In this document: one piece after another, positions 1-8,429 of the stretch
Position numbering within the stretch: the first letter of the stretch is position 1
Layout of the letters: every line of letters starts with the position of its first letter
Assembly: GCF_002013915.1 (NCBI RefSeq)
Contig: NZ_MBTF01000004.1
Location: forward strand, 62,001-126,000
Length of the DNA stretch: 64,000 nucleotides
Reading direction: 5' to 3'
Source of the DNA: Mucilaginibacter pedocola
GTDB lineage: Bacteria; Bacteroidota; Bacteroidia; Sphingobacteriales; Sphingobacteriaceae
Position numbers and translations under genes: made by a program
The notes under the pieces: generated by a model
The model's database searches: none
Told to the model about the DNA's origin: nothing
What the model saw: only the letters and a program-made list of their open reading frames with translations

Positions 1-2
1 AA

Positions 3-161
3 CAGATCATCCTGAATACTTACAAATGGATTAAAGTGCCGCGTTATGTTGACGACGAAAGCCTGAGTTGGGAAGAACGGTACAAGAGGCTTGATGAGCA
101 CCATGTGCGCGAAACTTCTTTTTTGATAGAGAAGATAAGGGCGTTGGTGGCGGGGATGTAG
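3..161 (+). CDS. C-terminal end of an unknown protein (partial)
   Basis: An open frame enters from the left edge and ends at a TAG after about 52 residues. The visible part is charged and soluble (it includes WEERYKRLDEHH and ends IRALVAGM), with no motif I recognise. The N-terminus lies outside the window, so no function can be given. A double-hairpin repeat begins three bases after the stop. Confidence 0.5.
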   Translation, partial: QIILNTYKWIKVPRYVDDESLSWEERYKRLDEHHVRETSFLIEKIRALVAGM

Positions 162-164
162 AGG

Positions 165-230
165 TAAGCTGGAAGCTTAGATCATTTTGGGTCCAAGTTA
201 CGCTGCGCTAAACTTGGACCAGTGAAGGGG
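165..230. repeat. Double-hairpin dispersed repeat, copy 1
   Basis: Two hairpins in tandem: TAAGCT-gga-AGCTTA, then GGTCCAAGTT and AACTTGGACC as perfect 10-bp arms around an 11-nt loop. A second, slightly diverged copy lies at 2949-3012 in the same orientation. It is a REP-like or MITE-like intergenic element; no transposase is nearby. Confidence 0.7.
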
Positions 231-248
231 AGGATTTACCTCAATATT

Positions 249-329
249 ATGCTTACCGAAAAAGAGAAACAAATCATCAAAGCCCGGCGCGAGTATGCAG
301 CGCTTGGCAGTGAGGTGGAGTATTCGTGA
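249..329 (+). CDS. Possible 26-residue peptide
   Basis: A short ATG-initiated frame beginning MLTEKEKQII, charged and helical-looking, sits between the first repeat and the convergent XRE regulator. There is no clear ribosome-binding site or conserved motif. It may be a real small protein, a gene remnant or chance. Confidence 0.15.
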   Translation: MLTEKEKQIIKARREYAALGSEVEYS

Positions 330-346
330 TTAACCAGTCCGCTTAA

Positions 347-940
347 CTACACCGTCAACGCTGCCGGGTAATTAATTTCTTTATTTCTACCGCTACGGAA
401 AGTGTTTATCAGTATCAAAACAATGTTGCCGAAATAAAGGACTACAGCAGTTACTAATAATGTTTCTGCTTTACCCAATTGCCCTATGGAGAAAAATGGT
501 GAGCCCGTGAGCAGTACCGAATAAAGATAACCTACGAATAAACACCACACGCTTTGTATGAGTAACGCCCTTTTAGCTACCCTGTCGATATTTGGTATTT
601 GCCCTCGTTTGATCATCCATAATATAAAGGGTATCACTAAACCCAGCAATGGGAATATTATAAAACTAAGTGCCGATAAATCTAATGTGGCCAGGTATGT
701 TTTACCTTCCGGCACAGGCTGTGGTGTAATATGTTTTTCTGTTGTGCCGGCCAATTGCTCGGGTGTGGTTTCCAGTGCTGCCGCAATTTGTTGCAGGCTA
801 TGGCCGCGGGCCTCCGTTTCGCTGTTCTCTATGCGCTGAACAGTGCGCAGGCTTATCTTAGCCAGTTCGGCCAGCTTCTCCTGGCTAAGGCCTTTTAGTA
901 TGCGCAGCTCTTTAATGTTTTTGGCAATGTTGTTTTTCAT
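347..940 (-). CDS. XRE-family regulator with C-terminal membrane domain
   Basis: A 197-residue protein. Residues 5-65 form an XRE/Cro helix-turn-helix (LRILKGLSQEKLAELAKIS, then RTVQRIEN), normally a sequence-specific DNA-binding domain. After a linker near residue 75 come three hydrophobic segments (about 88-110, 125-145 and 160-180) of the kind seen in small Tic20/DUF4870-like modules, so the regulator is probably tethered to the inner membrane. The ATG follows a perfect TACATTTG -7 box by about 20 nt. Its target is unknown; it may act on itself or on the divergent small membrane protein. Domain assignment is firm, function inferred. Confidence 0.85.
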   Translation of the reverse strand: MKNNIAKNIKELRILKGLSQEKLAELAKISLRTVQRIENSETEARGHSLQQIAAALETTPEQLAGTTEKHITPQPVPEGKTYLATLDLSALSFIIFPLLGLVIPFILWMIKRGQIPNIDRVAKRALLIQSVWCLFVGYLYSVLLTGSPFFSIGQLGKAETLLVTAVVLYFGNIVLILINTFRSGRNKEINYPAALTV

Positions 941-959
941 GTGCTTTGTTTTGATGAAG

Positions 960-967
960 CAAATGTA
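960..967 (-). promoter_or_regulatory. -7 promoter box of the XRE gene
   Basis: On the minus strand the sequence reads TACATTTG, a full match to the Bacteroidota -7 consensus TAnnTTTG, 19 nt before the ATG. No convincing -33 TTG is seen at the usual spacing. Confidence 0.45.
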
Positions 968-1002
968 GAGGGCTATGGCTAATTGCGTTAAGAAATGTTT
1001 AC

Positions 1003-1016
1003 GTCATTTATATGAC
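1003..1016. promoter_or_regulatory. Dyad GTCAT-TTAT-ATGAC, possible operator
   Basis: A perfect 5-bp inverted repeat with a 4-nt spacer in the divergent region between the XRE regulator and the next gene. The position would suit an autoregulatory operator, but a dyad this short can arise by chance. Confidence 0.2.
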
Positions 1017-1167
1017 ATATAGCTGAATTGGCTTCGGAAAAAGAAAGTGTATACCCTGCTTTCACTTTCGCTGCATATCCACATGCCGGTAGGCGGTGGT
1101 GGCGGAAATGTAGAGAAATATTTAATAAGTTGAATCTATTGTGTAGATTTATCTAACCCCTATCATC

Positions 1168-1602
1168 ATGAACACCCCCCTACAAACCATTACCGACGGC
1201 CTTACCTATGCTGGTGAAGTAAAACACATCATCATCAATTACCTCGCCTTACTTATCACGGTTGCGCCCATTACTATGCTACCCGCTAAGGCTTTAAAAA
1301 TTAAGCAGGCAGCTTACCTGGTTTTGTTTATTATGGCCGTTTTCCAGGTTGTGTTGTGGTTTGTGGTGGCGGCTACCGGTATATCGGTAACATGGTGTGC
1401 GTTGAGTGGCGCCATTGTTTTAATTGTGGCGCGATACCGGGAGTATAGGCAGCCTTTGTTATTTGTTGCAATTGCAGCAACCCTGATTGCAATAATATAT
1501 TATGCCCTTACATTACCGATAGAAACCACTATTGCCCACGCGGCAGCTGTTGTTTTGGGAGCAGGCTTGTTTTGGGTATTTGCACCGAAGCGGAGAAAAT
1601 AG
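1168..1602 (+). CDS. Small integral membrane protein, unknown function
   Basis: 144 residues, almost entirely hydrophobic, with about four predicted membrane spans (roughly 22-42, 50-72, 75-95 and 97-140) and a basic C-terminus (FAPKRRK). No family is recognised. It is transcribed divergently from the membrane-linked XRE regulator, which makes a regulator-target pair possible but unproven. It ends 14 bp from the convergent glycosyltransferase gene. Confidence 0.65.
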   Translation: MNTPLQTITDGLTYAGEVKHIIINYLALLITVAPITMLPAKALKIKQAAYLVLFIMAVFQVVLWFVVAATGISVTWCALSGAIVLIVARYREYRQPLLFVAIAATLIAIIYYALTLPIETTIAHAAAVVLGAGLFWVFAPKRRK

Positions 1603-1616
1603 GTGGCGGCTTTCCA

Positions 1617-2852
1617 CTATTGATCAGCAGCTAACTCGTCCTTTGGCCTGCATATCCATAGTATCGGTATCAGCATAAGCACCGCTATGGGCAATATACG
1701 GAGGTATAGCAGCACTTCAAACGCATGGCTCGATATAACATCCCGACCTATGATTGGGGAAAAATTTACGCCGATAATGAACAGGATGATCCATAAAGGA
1801 ATGCTCATTTTTTGTTTAACCACCTCCCAGTTTTTAATGAAATAATACGACAGGTACACAAACGCGGGTATGATGTAAACAAAGGCATATTGCTGTTGGT
1901 GGGGGTACAGCAAGGGCACAGCGATAAAAATATAACTCATCTCCCAAAATTGCCTAAGGGTGCTTTTAACTGCTTTAAAGGGCCAGGTTCTTAAAAATGC
2001 CAGCGTGAGCAGCACTACGCATAACCTTACTATGTTTAAAATTAAAGAAACCTGTTGGAAAGGCAGGTTCAAGAAATTCCGCTTGAAGGATAATACACCC
2101 GTGGTGGCCATTAAGTAAACCGGTATCAGCGCTACCAGGCTGCTGGGGCCGTCTTCTGCTTCAACCGTCCACTCTTTATTGCCGGGGTTCAGCAGGGTGA
2201 ACCAGTTGTGTACCAGGTCCAAGTTTCGTTGCCAGCCCAAATACAAGGCTGGGATAAAAAGATAGATCAAATAAAATACACACGTGAATGACGCTGCCTT
2301 TAACTTGTTACGATAGACCAGGTAAAACACAAAGGCCAAAGGCAATAGTTTTATATTAATGGCTAAAGCAAGTAAGGCTGCCCCAGGGATGTTGCGGCCC
2401 CGATTGATGAGTTGAATACTTTCTAAAGTGGCCCATAACATAAAGATGGTCATTTGCACATAACCAACATCAACCAATATAAAGCGGATGGACAGGAGCA
2501 AGCTTATGATAAACCATAGTTGCAATTGCTTCTTAGAAAACTGTGTTACATCAAAATATACCGCAACCAATTGCCATATCCGGTAGAGTAAAAAGTAGGA
2601 GACCGTGAGCCACAAAAGCTGAGAAATAATGATAGGAAGCCCCGAAAGTGGTGCCAGTAGCAATGCAAACAGCGGACTATAGTAATACTGAAGACCCTGA
2701 GCGAAGGGCGGCGCGTAAATATTTTTGCCCTGGATTATTTTACCCCCGGCATCTACAAACACCTCAAAATCATGTGCGTTACGTGCACTGGTATAAGCAT
2801 AAAAAATACCGGCGATGATAAGGAAGACCTTGAAATATTTATTGATAACCAT
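1617..2852 (-). CDS. GT87-family membrane glycosyltransferase (DUF2029)
   Basis: 411 residues from the ATG used here; an in-frame TTG lies 21 nt upstream. About ten membrane spans. The N-terminal stretch has the layout of GT87 polyprenyl-phosphate mannosyltransferases: an acidic residue soon after the first span (DFEVFVDAGGKI), then NIYAPPFAQGLQYYYSPLFA. Family members transfer a sugar from a polyprenyl-phosphate donor on the outer face of the inner membrane. Its substrate cannot be read from sequence, and it stands alone without other cell-envelope genes. Confidence 0.75.
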   Translation of the reverse strand: MVINKYFKVFLIIAGIFYAYTSARNAHDFEVFVDAGGKIIQGKNIYAPPFAQGLQYYYSPLFALLLAPLSGLPIIISQLLWLTVSYFLLYRIWQLVAVYFDVTQFSKKQLQLWFIISLLLSIRFILVDVGYVQMTIFMLWATLESIQLINRGRNIPGAALLALAINIKLLPLAFVFYLVYRNKLKAASFTCVFYLIYLFIPALYLGWQRNLDLVHNWFTLLNPGNKEWTVEAEDGPSSLVALIPVYLMATTGVLSFKRNFLNLPFQQVSLILNIVRLCVVLLTLAFLRTWPFKAVKSTLRQFWEMSYIFIAVPLLYPHQQQYAFVYIIPAFVYLSYYFIKNWEVVKQKMSIPLWIILFIIGVNFSPIIGRDVISSHAFEVLLYLRILPIAVLMLIPILWICRPKDELAADQ

Positions 2853-2948
2853 AGCGTAGCGTAGAGGGCGCAAGATAAGTTTTTACGGGCATTCGCTGTG
2901 GGTGTATTTCATGTTAGTTAAACTGAAGGGGGGGAGCGTGGTTGGAGT

Positions 2949-3012
2949 TAAGCTGGAAGCTTAATTCATTTTAGGTCCAAGTTACGCTACGCTAAACTTT
3001 GACCAATGGGGG
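2949..3012. repeat. Double-hairpin dispersed repeat, copy 2
   Basis: Same arrangement as the element at 165-230: TAAGCT-gga-AGCTTA, then GGTCCAAGTT paired with AACTTTGACC (one mismatch). It lies between two minus-strand genes. The two copies bracket the XRE-to-GT87 block. Confidence 0.7.
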
Positions 3013-3028
3013 GAATTGGGAAATCATA

Positions 3029-3490
3029 TCACTCTTGTTTCTTCTTAAAAAACGGTTTAAACTCTTGTGTGTAACAAGAGTTATCCGTTTTAAATAAACC
3101 TTTCTCAAATGCTTGCTTGTGTATTTTCGGTAGCTGATCGAATCTCCTCATTCGAATTCTATTTATCTTTTTAGGGGATTGAAAGTCATACGTATAGCTT
3201 GCTAACATTACAACCTCAACTTCATTGCAATTATCAGAAAGTTCTATAATAGCAGGCTCGACCCCCAATGAAAAAAATAATATTTTTTTTACGGAAACAG
3301 GTATTGTTATTTTAAAAAAACCATTTAGATCTGTTTTTCCGACTTCAAGCGTATCGTCAACAATAATTAAAACCGCTGGTTCCGTTTCATAAAGATCAGA
3401 GATTACTCTACCTCTAATCGTTTTATTTTGACCATAAAGGTTATTTACAGAAACAGCCAGTGTAAAAAGAATAAATAATATTTTATTCAT
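3029..3490 (-). CDS. Secreted carboxypeptidase-regulatory-like domain protein
   Basis: 153 residues from the ATG that begins a clear signal peptide (MNKILFILFTLAVSVNNLYG, cleavage near Q21). The frame is open 16 codons further upstream, but that stretch has no signal-like features. Residues about 23-92 form a CarboxypepD_reg-like beta-sandwich (IRGRVISDLYETEPAVLIIV, then KTDLNGFFKI), the module common at the N-terminus of TonB-dependent receptors. Here it stands alone with a basic tail ending FFKKKQE. Probably periplasmic or surface-exposed; no partner is adjacent. The gene looks more AT-rich than its neighbours. Confidence 0.65.
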   Translation of the reverse strand: MNKILFILFTLAVSVNNLYGQNKTIRGRVISDLYETEPAVLIIVDDTLEVGKTDLNGFFKITIPVSVKKILFFSLGVEPAIIELSDNCNEVEVVMLASYTYDFQSPKKINRIRMRRFDQLPKIHKQAFEKGLFKTDNSCYTQEFKPFFKKKQE

Positions 3491-3548
3491 ATCATTAAGG
3501 TTTATACTCGTGAGGATAATCGTATTCTGATGGCACATACCCGCCGCG

Positions 3549-3652
3549 GCAGGCGTCCACGCCTGATGCCATAAAAAATTGAAGGGTTCACGATTCAGTG
3601 CGCAAAGTAAGCATGGACACTTACAAATTTTTGCATCCAGGCGTAGACGGCT
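3549..3652. repeat. Imperfect inverted-repeat element
   Basis: Left arm 3549-3581 and right arm 3623-3652 are imperfect reverse complements (CAGGCGTCCACGCCTG against CCAGCCGTCTACGCCTGG, followed by an A/T-rich match), separated by about 40 bp. The left arm contains its own palindrome AGGCGT-CC-ACGCCT. The rest of the 3491-3844 gap shows no gene. Confidence 0.5.
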
Positions 3653-3844
3653 GGAGGGGCATGTAAACTTGCCTTTTTTATGTGTAAATTTCTGTATATG
3701 AGTGTGTTATTTTGTTTAAATCGGTATGGTTAACACATTGTTTGCGCCGGTTACAATTAAAGTGCTTATTATCAATTTATTATGCAAGTAAAAAGCGTTA
3801 AATGTGTTAAGTTATGTTAACCTTTTTGCGTTGTGAGGCTTTCC

Positions 3845-4762
3845 CTAAACCTCGGCCAAATGCACCTCCGCCATCATACACCGTGCACTGCCACCGCCAT
3901 TTATTTCGATGGTGCCGATATCTGCATAAACCAACTTGCCAAAAACCGATAAGGCACTGCGCTGTGCATCAGTCAACGAACCATACGCCGTCTGCGACAT
4001 TACAATAAGTGTTTCGCCCTGAGCGTTTTTTACCTCCAGCATATTGCCTGCAAATTGGTTCATTTGCTCAAAAGTAATTTCGATAACTTCTTTACCTGTC
4101 GACTTTAGCGACTGAATAACCGCCAGCTTTTGGTACAGGTCGGTAATGCTATCGAGGCATATAACCGCGAACTTGCTGCCTACACACATCAGTACGTTGG
4201 TGTGGTATATAGCCTTGCCCTTTTCGTCGAAGGCATCAAAGGTTACGGCTTTGTAGCCGGTGTAGTCGCAAAAGGCTTGCAGTACTTCGGCATCGGTACG
4301 GGGCGAAAGGCAGGCGTAAGCTATTTTGTTCTCCCTATCCAGCACCATACTGCCGGTACCTTCCAAAAATTGGTTTTTAGCCTCGAAGCGACTCAGGTCT
4401 ACCAAGTGTTTGGCGGCAAAGTTTTCTTCCAACTGGCGGATGATATCCTCGCGGCGTTCCAACCGGCGGTTCTGGGCCTGCATGGGGTAGAGGATAATAT
4501 CGCCGGTGTCGTGGAAAGATACCCAGTTATTCGGGAAGATAGAGTCGGGCGTATGCGGTTCCGGCGTGTCGCTAATGACGGTAACATTAACGCCATTGTC
4601 GCGCAGCACCGCAACAAAGCCGTCGAACTCGGCCACAGCTTTTTGCTGCACGGCCTGCTGGTCGGCTTGTTTGGTCTGGAAAGCATTGCTCTCCGCCGTT
4701 TGCGCATTGTACCCGAAATTCACCGGGCGTATCATTAATATATTGTTGGTCGATTGGTTCAT
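3845..4762 (-). CDS. ctlX: Citrulline hydrolase CtlX (amidinotransferase fold)
   Basis: About 305 residues. The protein has the pentein/amidinotransferase signatures: SIFPNNWVSFH, a glycine-rich FLEGTGSMVLDR segment, a histidine in IYHTNVLMCVG and a C-terminal cysteine in GGGSARCMMAEVHL, matching the Glu/His/Cys catalytic set. The CtlX family is assigned to citrulline hydrolysis. An ATG ten codons upstream would add MANELMTNEL, which is simply a translation of the adjacent intergenic repeat; the start chosen here (MNQSTNN) still lies at the repeat edge, and ATG 4735 (MIRPV) is possible. The neighbouring arginine deiminase-family gene lies upstream on the same strand, suggesting joint arginine/citrulline catabolism. 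Confidence 0.82.
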   Translation of the reverse strand: MNQSTNNILMIRPVNFGYNAQTAESNAFQTKQADQQAVQQKAVAEFDGFVAVLRDNGVNVTVISDTPEPHTPDSIFPNNWVSFHDTGDIILYPMQAQNRRLERREDIIRQLEENFAAKHLVDLSRFEAKNQFLEGTGSMVLDRENKIAYACLSPRTDAEVLQAFCDYTGYKAVTFDAFDEKGKAIYHTNVLMCVGSKFAVICLDSITDLYQKLAVIQSLKSTGKEVIEITFEQMNQFAGNMLEVKNAQGETLIVMSQTAYGSLTDAQRSALSVFGKLVYADIGTIEINGGGSARCMMAEVHLAEV

Positions 4763-4878
4763 TAGTTCATTGGTCATTAGTTCATTTGCCATTGGTTCAT
4801 TTGTTTATTATTTGCGCTGGAGATATTTGCTTCCGCAAACACACCAATGAACTAATGAACAAGTGAACCAATGAACTA
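4750..4878. repeat. Inverted repeat with arms of AATGAAC-type tandem units
   Basis: Left arm (4750-4805) consists of repeats of TTCATTAG/TTCATTGG units and right arm (4842-4878) of the complementary AATGAACTAATGAAC units, around a ~35-bp spacer. The left arm runs into the 5' end of ctlX and the right arm ends on the TAG stop codon of the deiminase gene. Confidence 0.75.
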
Positions 4879-6318
4879 AACAGCGTCTCTCTGCAACGGC
4901 ATGCTCATGCAATGGAAGCCGCCGCGTGCGCGGGATAGTTCAGCCGATGGCATCAGTATAAGGGTGTCGGTTATGGTTTCGGGGTTCAGTTCATCTGCCT
5001 CAAATTTTTGGAGCAGGTCCTGCACCTTGATGATGTCGAAACCGCTTTGTTTAAAAGCTTCTACGGTTTTGTCGTTACGGTCGTAGCCCAGTACCACACC
5101 TTCTTTCAGGGCCAACAGGTTGCAGCTGTCAGTCCATTGCTCGCGGGCATCGTAAGGGAAAACGTTATTGCCCGAATAGATAAAGCGGGTCGGCCCATTG
5201 CTGTGCAGGTCTTTCTGGCTAATGTTATCCAGCAGAGCTTCCAGCGTGGCAAATGTCTTAGGCTTTTTTCCCTTGCGGAACTGTACTATCTCGGGTTTGT
5301 CCTTATTCTTTTTATCAGCGAACCAGGCGATAGGTTCGGCTTCGTCCTGCCCGGCATCTTCAATAGTAAGCGAACGCAGCAGCACCCACACATTGCGTTT
5401 TACCTGGGTAAATACGGTATCAATGTGCATATAATCGCGCTTGTGAGGAATCTTTACGATAGTTACTTTCTCCACCACATCGTTCTCGAACAGTAGCTTA
5501 ATAGCCTCGTTGGCACCACTTACCGATGTGCGTTCGCTCCAGCCTATCAGCAGGTGGTTGGGAGCAACCATCATTACATCGCCGCCCTCTAAAGTGGTTT
5601 TGCCTTCGTTGTCTTCGCCCGGGCGAAGGAAGTGTTGTACGGTGTCGGGTATCTCCAGTATGTTATCCCGGTAGCCGGCGAACAGCGGGTGGTTAAAAAA
5701 TATGTAGCGCACCAGCAGGGTCTCGCGGGCACGGGCCTTTTTAGCCGGCTTGTTCAGCAGCATGTGGTTGTTAATGGCGATGCCAATATCCCGCGAGAAT
5801 ATCATGTTGGGGATAGGGGCGAATATCATTTCCTCATCGTTCAAAGAGCCCGAGATGAATATTTTAGCCAGCTCCACCGGTTCAATATCTATCAGTTGCA
5901 GTTGCAGGCGGTAGGTGCAGCCTTCAATAGCGCACACGGCGGCCACCAGCTTTTTGCGGATGTCTTTTTGCTCGAGGATATCGCTCAGCAGGGTTTGTAT
6001 CTCTACAACTTTTGATGAATTGTGGAAGCCTTCGTTATCGGGTTTAAAGAAGTTGCGCTTACTGTCGGGGTTATCTATATCAGCCAGTTTGCCTTTTATC
6101 TTATCGGGGTCTAAAAAGTACATCAGCAGCTTAATGTAATAGTCGTACTCGCCGCTGCGCATGGTATCCAGGTGCACTATGTCTTCAAAGAGCCAGTCCT
6201 GCGCTTTAGAGGGTACCACTTTGCCCAAGCCGCTATCGGGGCTATGTACCAGGAGCACACGCAGGGTGCCAATTTCAGATGTTACATCCAGCTTAAAATC
6301 ATCGGTATTTAGTAGCAT
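4876..6318 (-). CDS. Arginine deiminase family protein
   Basis: 480 residues, longer than typical ArcA (about 410). The arginine deiminase signatures are present in order: NMIFSRD (substrate Asp), LEGGD (Glu), YMHIDTVF (catalytic His) and a C-terminal RGGFHCMSMPLQR with the nucleophilic Cys. It should hydrolyse arginine or a related guanidino compound to citrulline and ammonia in the cytoplasm. The first 40 residues match the usual start (EIGTLRVLLVHSPDSGLGKV), so the ATG is secure. It precedes ctlX on the same strand, about 110 bp apart across a repeat. No carbamate kinase or ornithine transcarbamylase is visible, so this is not a classic ADI operon. Confidence 0.85.
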   Translation of the reverse strand: MLLNTDDFKLDVTSEIGTLRVLLVHSPDSGLGKVVPSKAQDWLFEDIVHLDTMRSGEYDYYIKLLMYFLDPDKIKGKLADIDNPDSKRNFFKPDNEGFHNSSKVVEIQTLLSDILEQKDIRKKLVAAVCAIEGCTYRLQLQLIDIEPVELAKIFISGSLNDEEMIFAPIPNMIFSRDIGIAINNHMLLNKPAKKARARETLLVRYIFFNHPLFAGYRDNILEIPDTVQHFLRPGEDNEGKTTLEGGDVMMVAPNHLLIGWSERTSVSGANEAIKLLFENDVVEKVTIVKIPHKRDYMHIDTVFTQVKRNVWVLLRSLTIEDAGQDEAEPIAWFADKKNKDKPEIVQFRKGKKPKTFATLEALLDNISQKDLHSNGPTRFIYSGNNVFPYDAREQWTDSCNLLALKEGVVLGYDRNDKTVEAFKQSGFDIIKVQDLLQKFEADELNPETITDTLILMPSAELSRARGGFHCMSMPLQRDAV

Positions 6319-6351
6319 AAAAGGTTATAAGCTAACAAAGCTATTAATTTA

Positions 6352-6473
6352 AGTCCATAGTCCATAGTCGATGGTCCATAGTGAAAAGTTCATGTTCAAT
6401 AGTATTTGATGTATTATATATGGCTGCAACTACAAGCCTCTTTCTATGGACTATTGACTATGGACTATCGACT
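6352..6473. repeat. Inverted repeat with arms of GTCCATA tandem units
   Basis: Left arm 6352-6382 is built from degenerate GTCCATA(G) repeats and right arm 6444-6473 from the complementary CTATGGAC repeats, with a ~60-bp spacer. It fills the divergent region between the deiminase gene and argS. In-frame ATGs inside it would add about 30 residues of no family similarity to ArgS. Confidence 0.75.
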
Positions 6474-6481
6474 CTTATTAC

Positions 6482-6489
6482 TAATTTTG
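6482..6489 (+). promoter_or_regulatory. -7 promoter box of argS (TAATTTTG)
   Basis: A perfect TAnnTTTG match ends 6 nt before the argS ATG. A TTG lies 25 nt upstream, inside the right arm of the repeat, longer than the usual 17-23 spacing. If used, the transcript would start at or beside the start codon. Confidence 0.35.
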
Positions 6490-6495
6490 CCTCCG

Positions 6496-8427
6496 ATGGA
6501 ATTTATCATAGAGGCTGTTGTAAAAGCCGTAAAAGAACTCTACCAAACCGATATTGCTGCAAAGGATGTAAACCTGCAGGAAACCCGTAAAGAATTTGAA
6601 GGCCAGGTTACACTGGTTACTTTCCCCTATACTAAAGTATCGCGCAAGGGTCCCGAACAAACCGGCGGCGAAATTGGCGAATACCTGAAAGAGAACGTTG
6701 CCGAAATTTCGGGCTTCAACGTAGTAAAAGGCTTTTTGAACCTAAGCTTTTCTGATGGCTTTTGGCTGGATAAACTGAAAGGCGAAATAGCATTGGATGA
6801 TTTTGCTGTTGCCGTGCCTAATAGCAAAAAAGTAATGGTAGAGTATTCGTCTCCCAATACCAACAAGCCGCTGCACCTGGGGCACATCCGCAACAACCTT
6901 TTGGGGTTTTCGGTAGCACAGATATTAGATGCTGCCGGTTATGAGGTGATAAAAACCAATTTGGTGAACGACAGGGGTATTCATATTTGCAAGAGCATGC
7001 TTGCCTGGCAAAGGTTTGGAAACGATGAAACTCCGGAAAGCGCAGCTATAAAAGGCGACCACCTTGTAGGTAAATACTATGTAATGTTCGAGAGCAAAAT
7101 GCGCGAACAGTTAAAGCCTATTTTGTCTGCCGTTTATGATGATGGCGATTTATCTGCTTTTACTGATATTCAAAAACCTAAGGTACAGGCTTTACTAAGT
7201 AACATTGCTAAACTTAAGGACCTTGTAGTACAAACACCTGATAATAATACTAAAGCGCTTAACGACCTCAATGCTAAGATAGCGGCAGATGAAGATAAGG
7301 TAAAAGAGATAGCCAAAACTGCTACCGAACTGATGCAGCAAGCCCAACAGATGCTACAAAAGTGGGAGGCGGGCGACGCGGAAACCATCAAGCTGTGGGA
7401 AATCATGAATGGTTGGGTTTACGCAGGTTTCGCTGAAACCTACAAAAGCCTTGGCGTTGCCTTTGATAAATTTTACTACGAAAGCAACACCTATTTATTA
7501 GGAAAAGATACGGTAGAAGAGGGGCTGGCAAGCGGCGTTTTCTTTAAAAAAGAAGATGGTTCGGTTTGGATAGACCTGACTGCCGACGGGCTCGACCAGA
7601 AGCTGGTTTTGCGTGCCGACGGTACTTCGGTATACATTACCCAGGATATTGGTACCGCGCAGCTGAAGTACGACGATTTTAAGATGGATGAATCCATCTA
7701 CGTGGTAGGCAACGAGCAGGATTACCACTTTAAAGTGCTTTTCCTGATACTCGAAAAGTTAGGTAAAAGCTGGGCCAAGGGTTTATACCACTTAAGCTAC
7801 GGCATGGTTGATTTGCCGTCGGGCAAAATGAAATCGCGCGAGGGTACGGTAGTTGATGCCGACGATTTGATGGCTGATATGTATAAAACGGCTGCCGATA
7901 CCACCGAAGAAATGGGTAAGGTTGAAGGCTTAAGCGAGGAAGAAAAAGACAAATTGTTCCGTACCATCGGTATGGGTGCTTTGAAGTACTTCCTGCTGAA
8001 GGTTGATCCTAAGAAACGTTTATTGTTCGACCCTAAGGAGTCTATCGATTTCCAGGGGCATACCGGTCCCTTCATTCAGTACACGCATGCACGTGTAAAA
8101 TCAGTATTGAGTAAAGCCGGCTACAATGCCGAAACCAGCACAAGTGATGTAGAAACCTTAGGCGCGGCCGAAAGAGACTTAATAGTATTGCTGAGCAAAT
8201 TCCCGCAAACTATTCAAGATGCAGCTGCTACCCATAGCCCGGCAGTAATAGCCAACTATGTGTACGAGGTAGCCAAGAACTACAATAAATTTTACCACGA
8301 AAACCCCATTATGCAGGCCGAAACCGAAAGCCTGAAACAGTTCCGACTGCAATTATCTGCAGCTACTGCCAAGGTAATTAATAAAGGCATGGGGCTGTTG
8401 GGGATAGATGTACCGGAGAGGATGTAG
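6496..8427 (+). CDS. argS: Arginyl-tRNA synthetase
   Basis: 643 residues. Class I synthetase that charges tRNA-Arg. Order of domains: N-terminal Add-1-type domain (1-85), Rossmann catalytic core with HIGH signature HLGH at about 127-130, a KMSKS-like KMKSR around 444-448 (SGKMKSREGTVVDADDL), and the DALR anticodon-binding helix bundle from about 530 (HTGPFIQYTHARVKSVL) to the end. The ATG giving MEFIIEA is chosen because the 30 upstream in-frame residues are repeat-derived. A terminator-like hairpin follows about 50 bp after the stop. Confidence 0.97.
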   Translation: MEFIIEAVVKAVKELYQTDIAAKDVNLQETRKEFEGQVTLVTFPYTKVSRKGPEQTGGEIGEYLKENVAEISGFNVVKGFLNLSFSDGFWLDKLKGEIALDDFAVAVPNSKKVMVEYSSPNTNKPLHLGHIRNNLLGFSVAQILDAAGYEVIKTNLVNDRGIHICKSMLAWQRFGNDETPESAAIKGDHLVGKYYVMFESKMREQLKPILSAVYDDGDLSAFTDIQKPKVQALLSNIAKLKDLVVQTPDNNTKALNDLNAKIAADEDKVKEIAKTATELMQQAQQMLQKWEAGDAETIKLWEIMNGWVYAGFAETYKSLGVAFDKFYYESNTYLLGKDTVEEGLASGVFFKKEDGSVWIDLTADGLDQKLVLRADGTSVYITQDIGTAQLKYDDFKMDESIYVVGNEQDYHFKVLFLILEKLGKSWAKGLYHLSYGMVDLPSGKMKSREGTVVDADDLMADMYKTAADTTEEMGKVEGLSEEEKDKLFRTIGMGALKYFLLKVDPKKRLLFDPKESIDFQGHTGPFIQYTHARVKSVLSKAGYNAETSTSDVETLGAAERDLIVLLSKFPQTIQDAAATHSPAVIANYVYEVAKNYNKFYHENPIMQAETESLKQFRLQLSAATAKVINKGMGLLGIDVPERM

Positions 8428-8429
8428 TT

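Noticed and set aside
165..3012. Composite transposon bounded by the double-hairpin repeats
   Set aside because: No transposase or target-site duplication is visible; kept only as a repeat pair.
4130..4738. 202-codon plus-strand frame opposite ctlX
   Set aside because: Antisense shadow of ctlX, which has clear catalytic motifs; the shadow has none.
6406..6495. N-terminal extension of ArgS
   Set aside because: The 30 extra residues are encoded partly by the GTCCATA repeat and lie before the conserved ArgS start.
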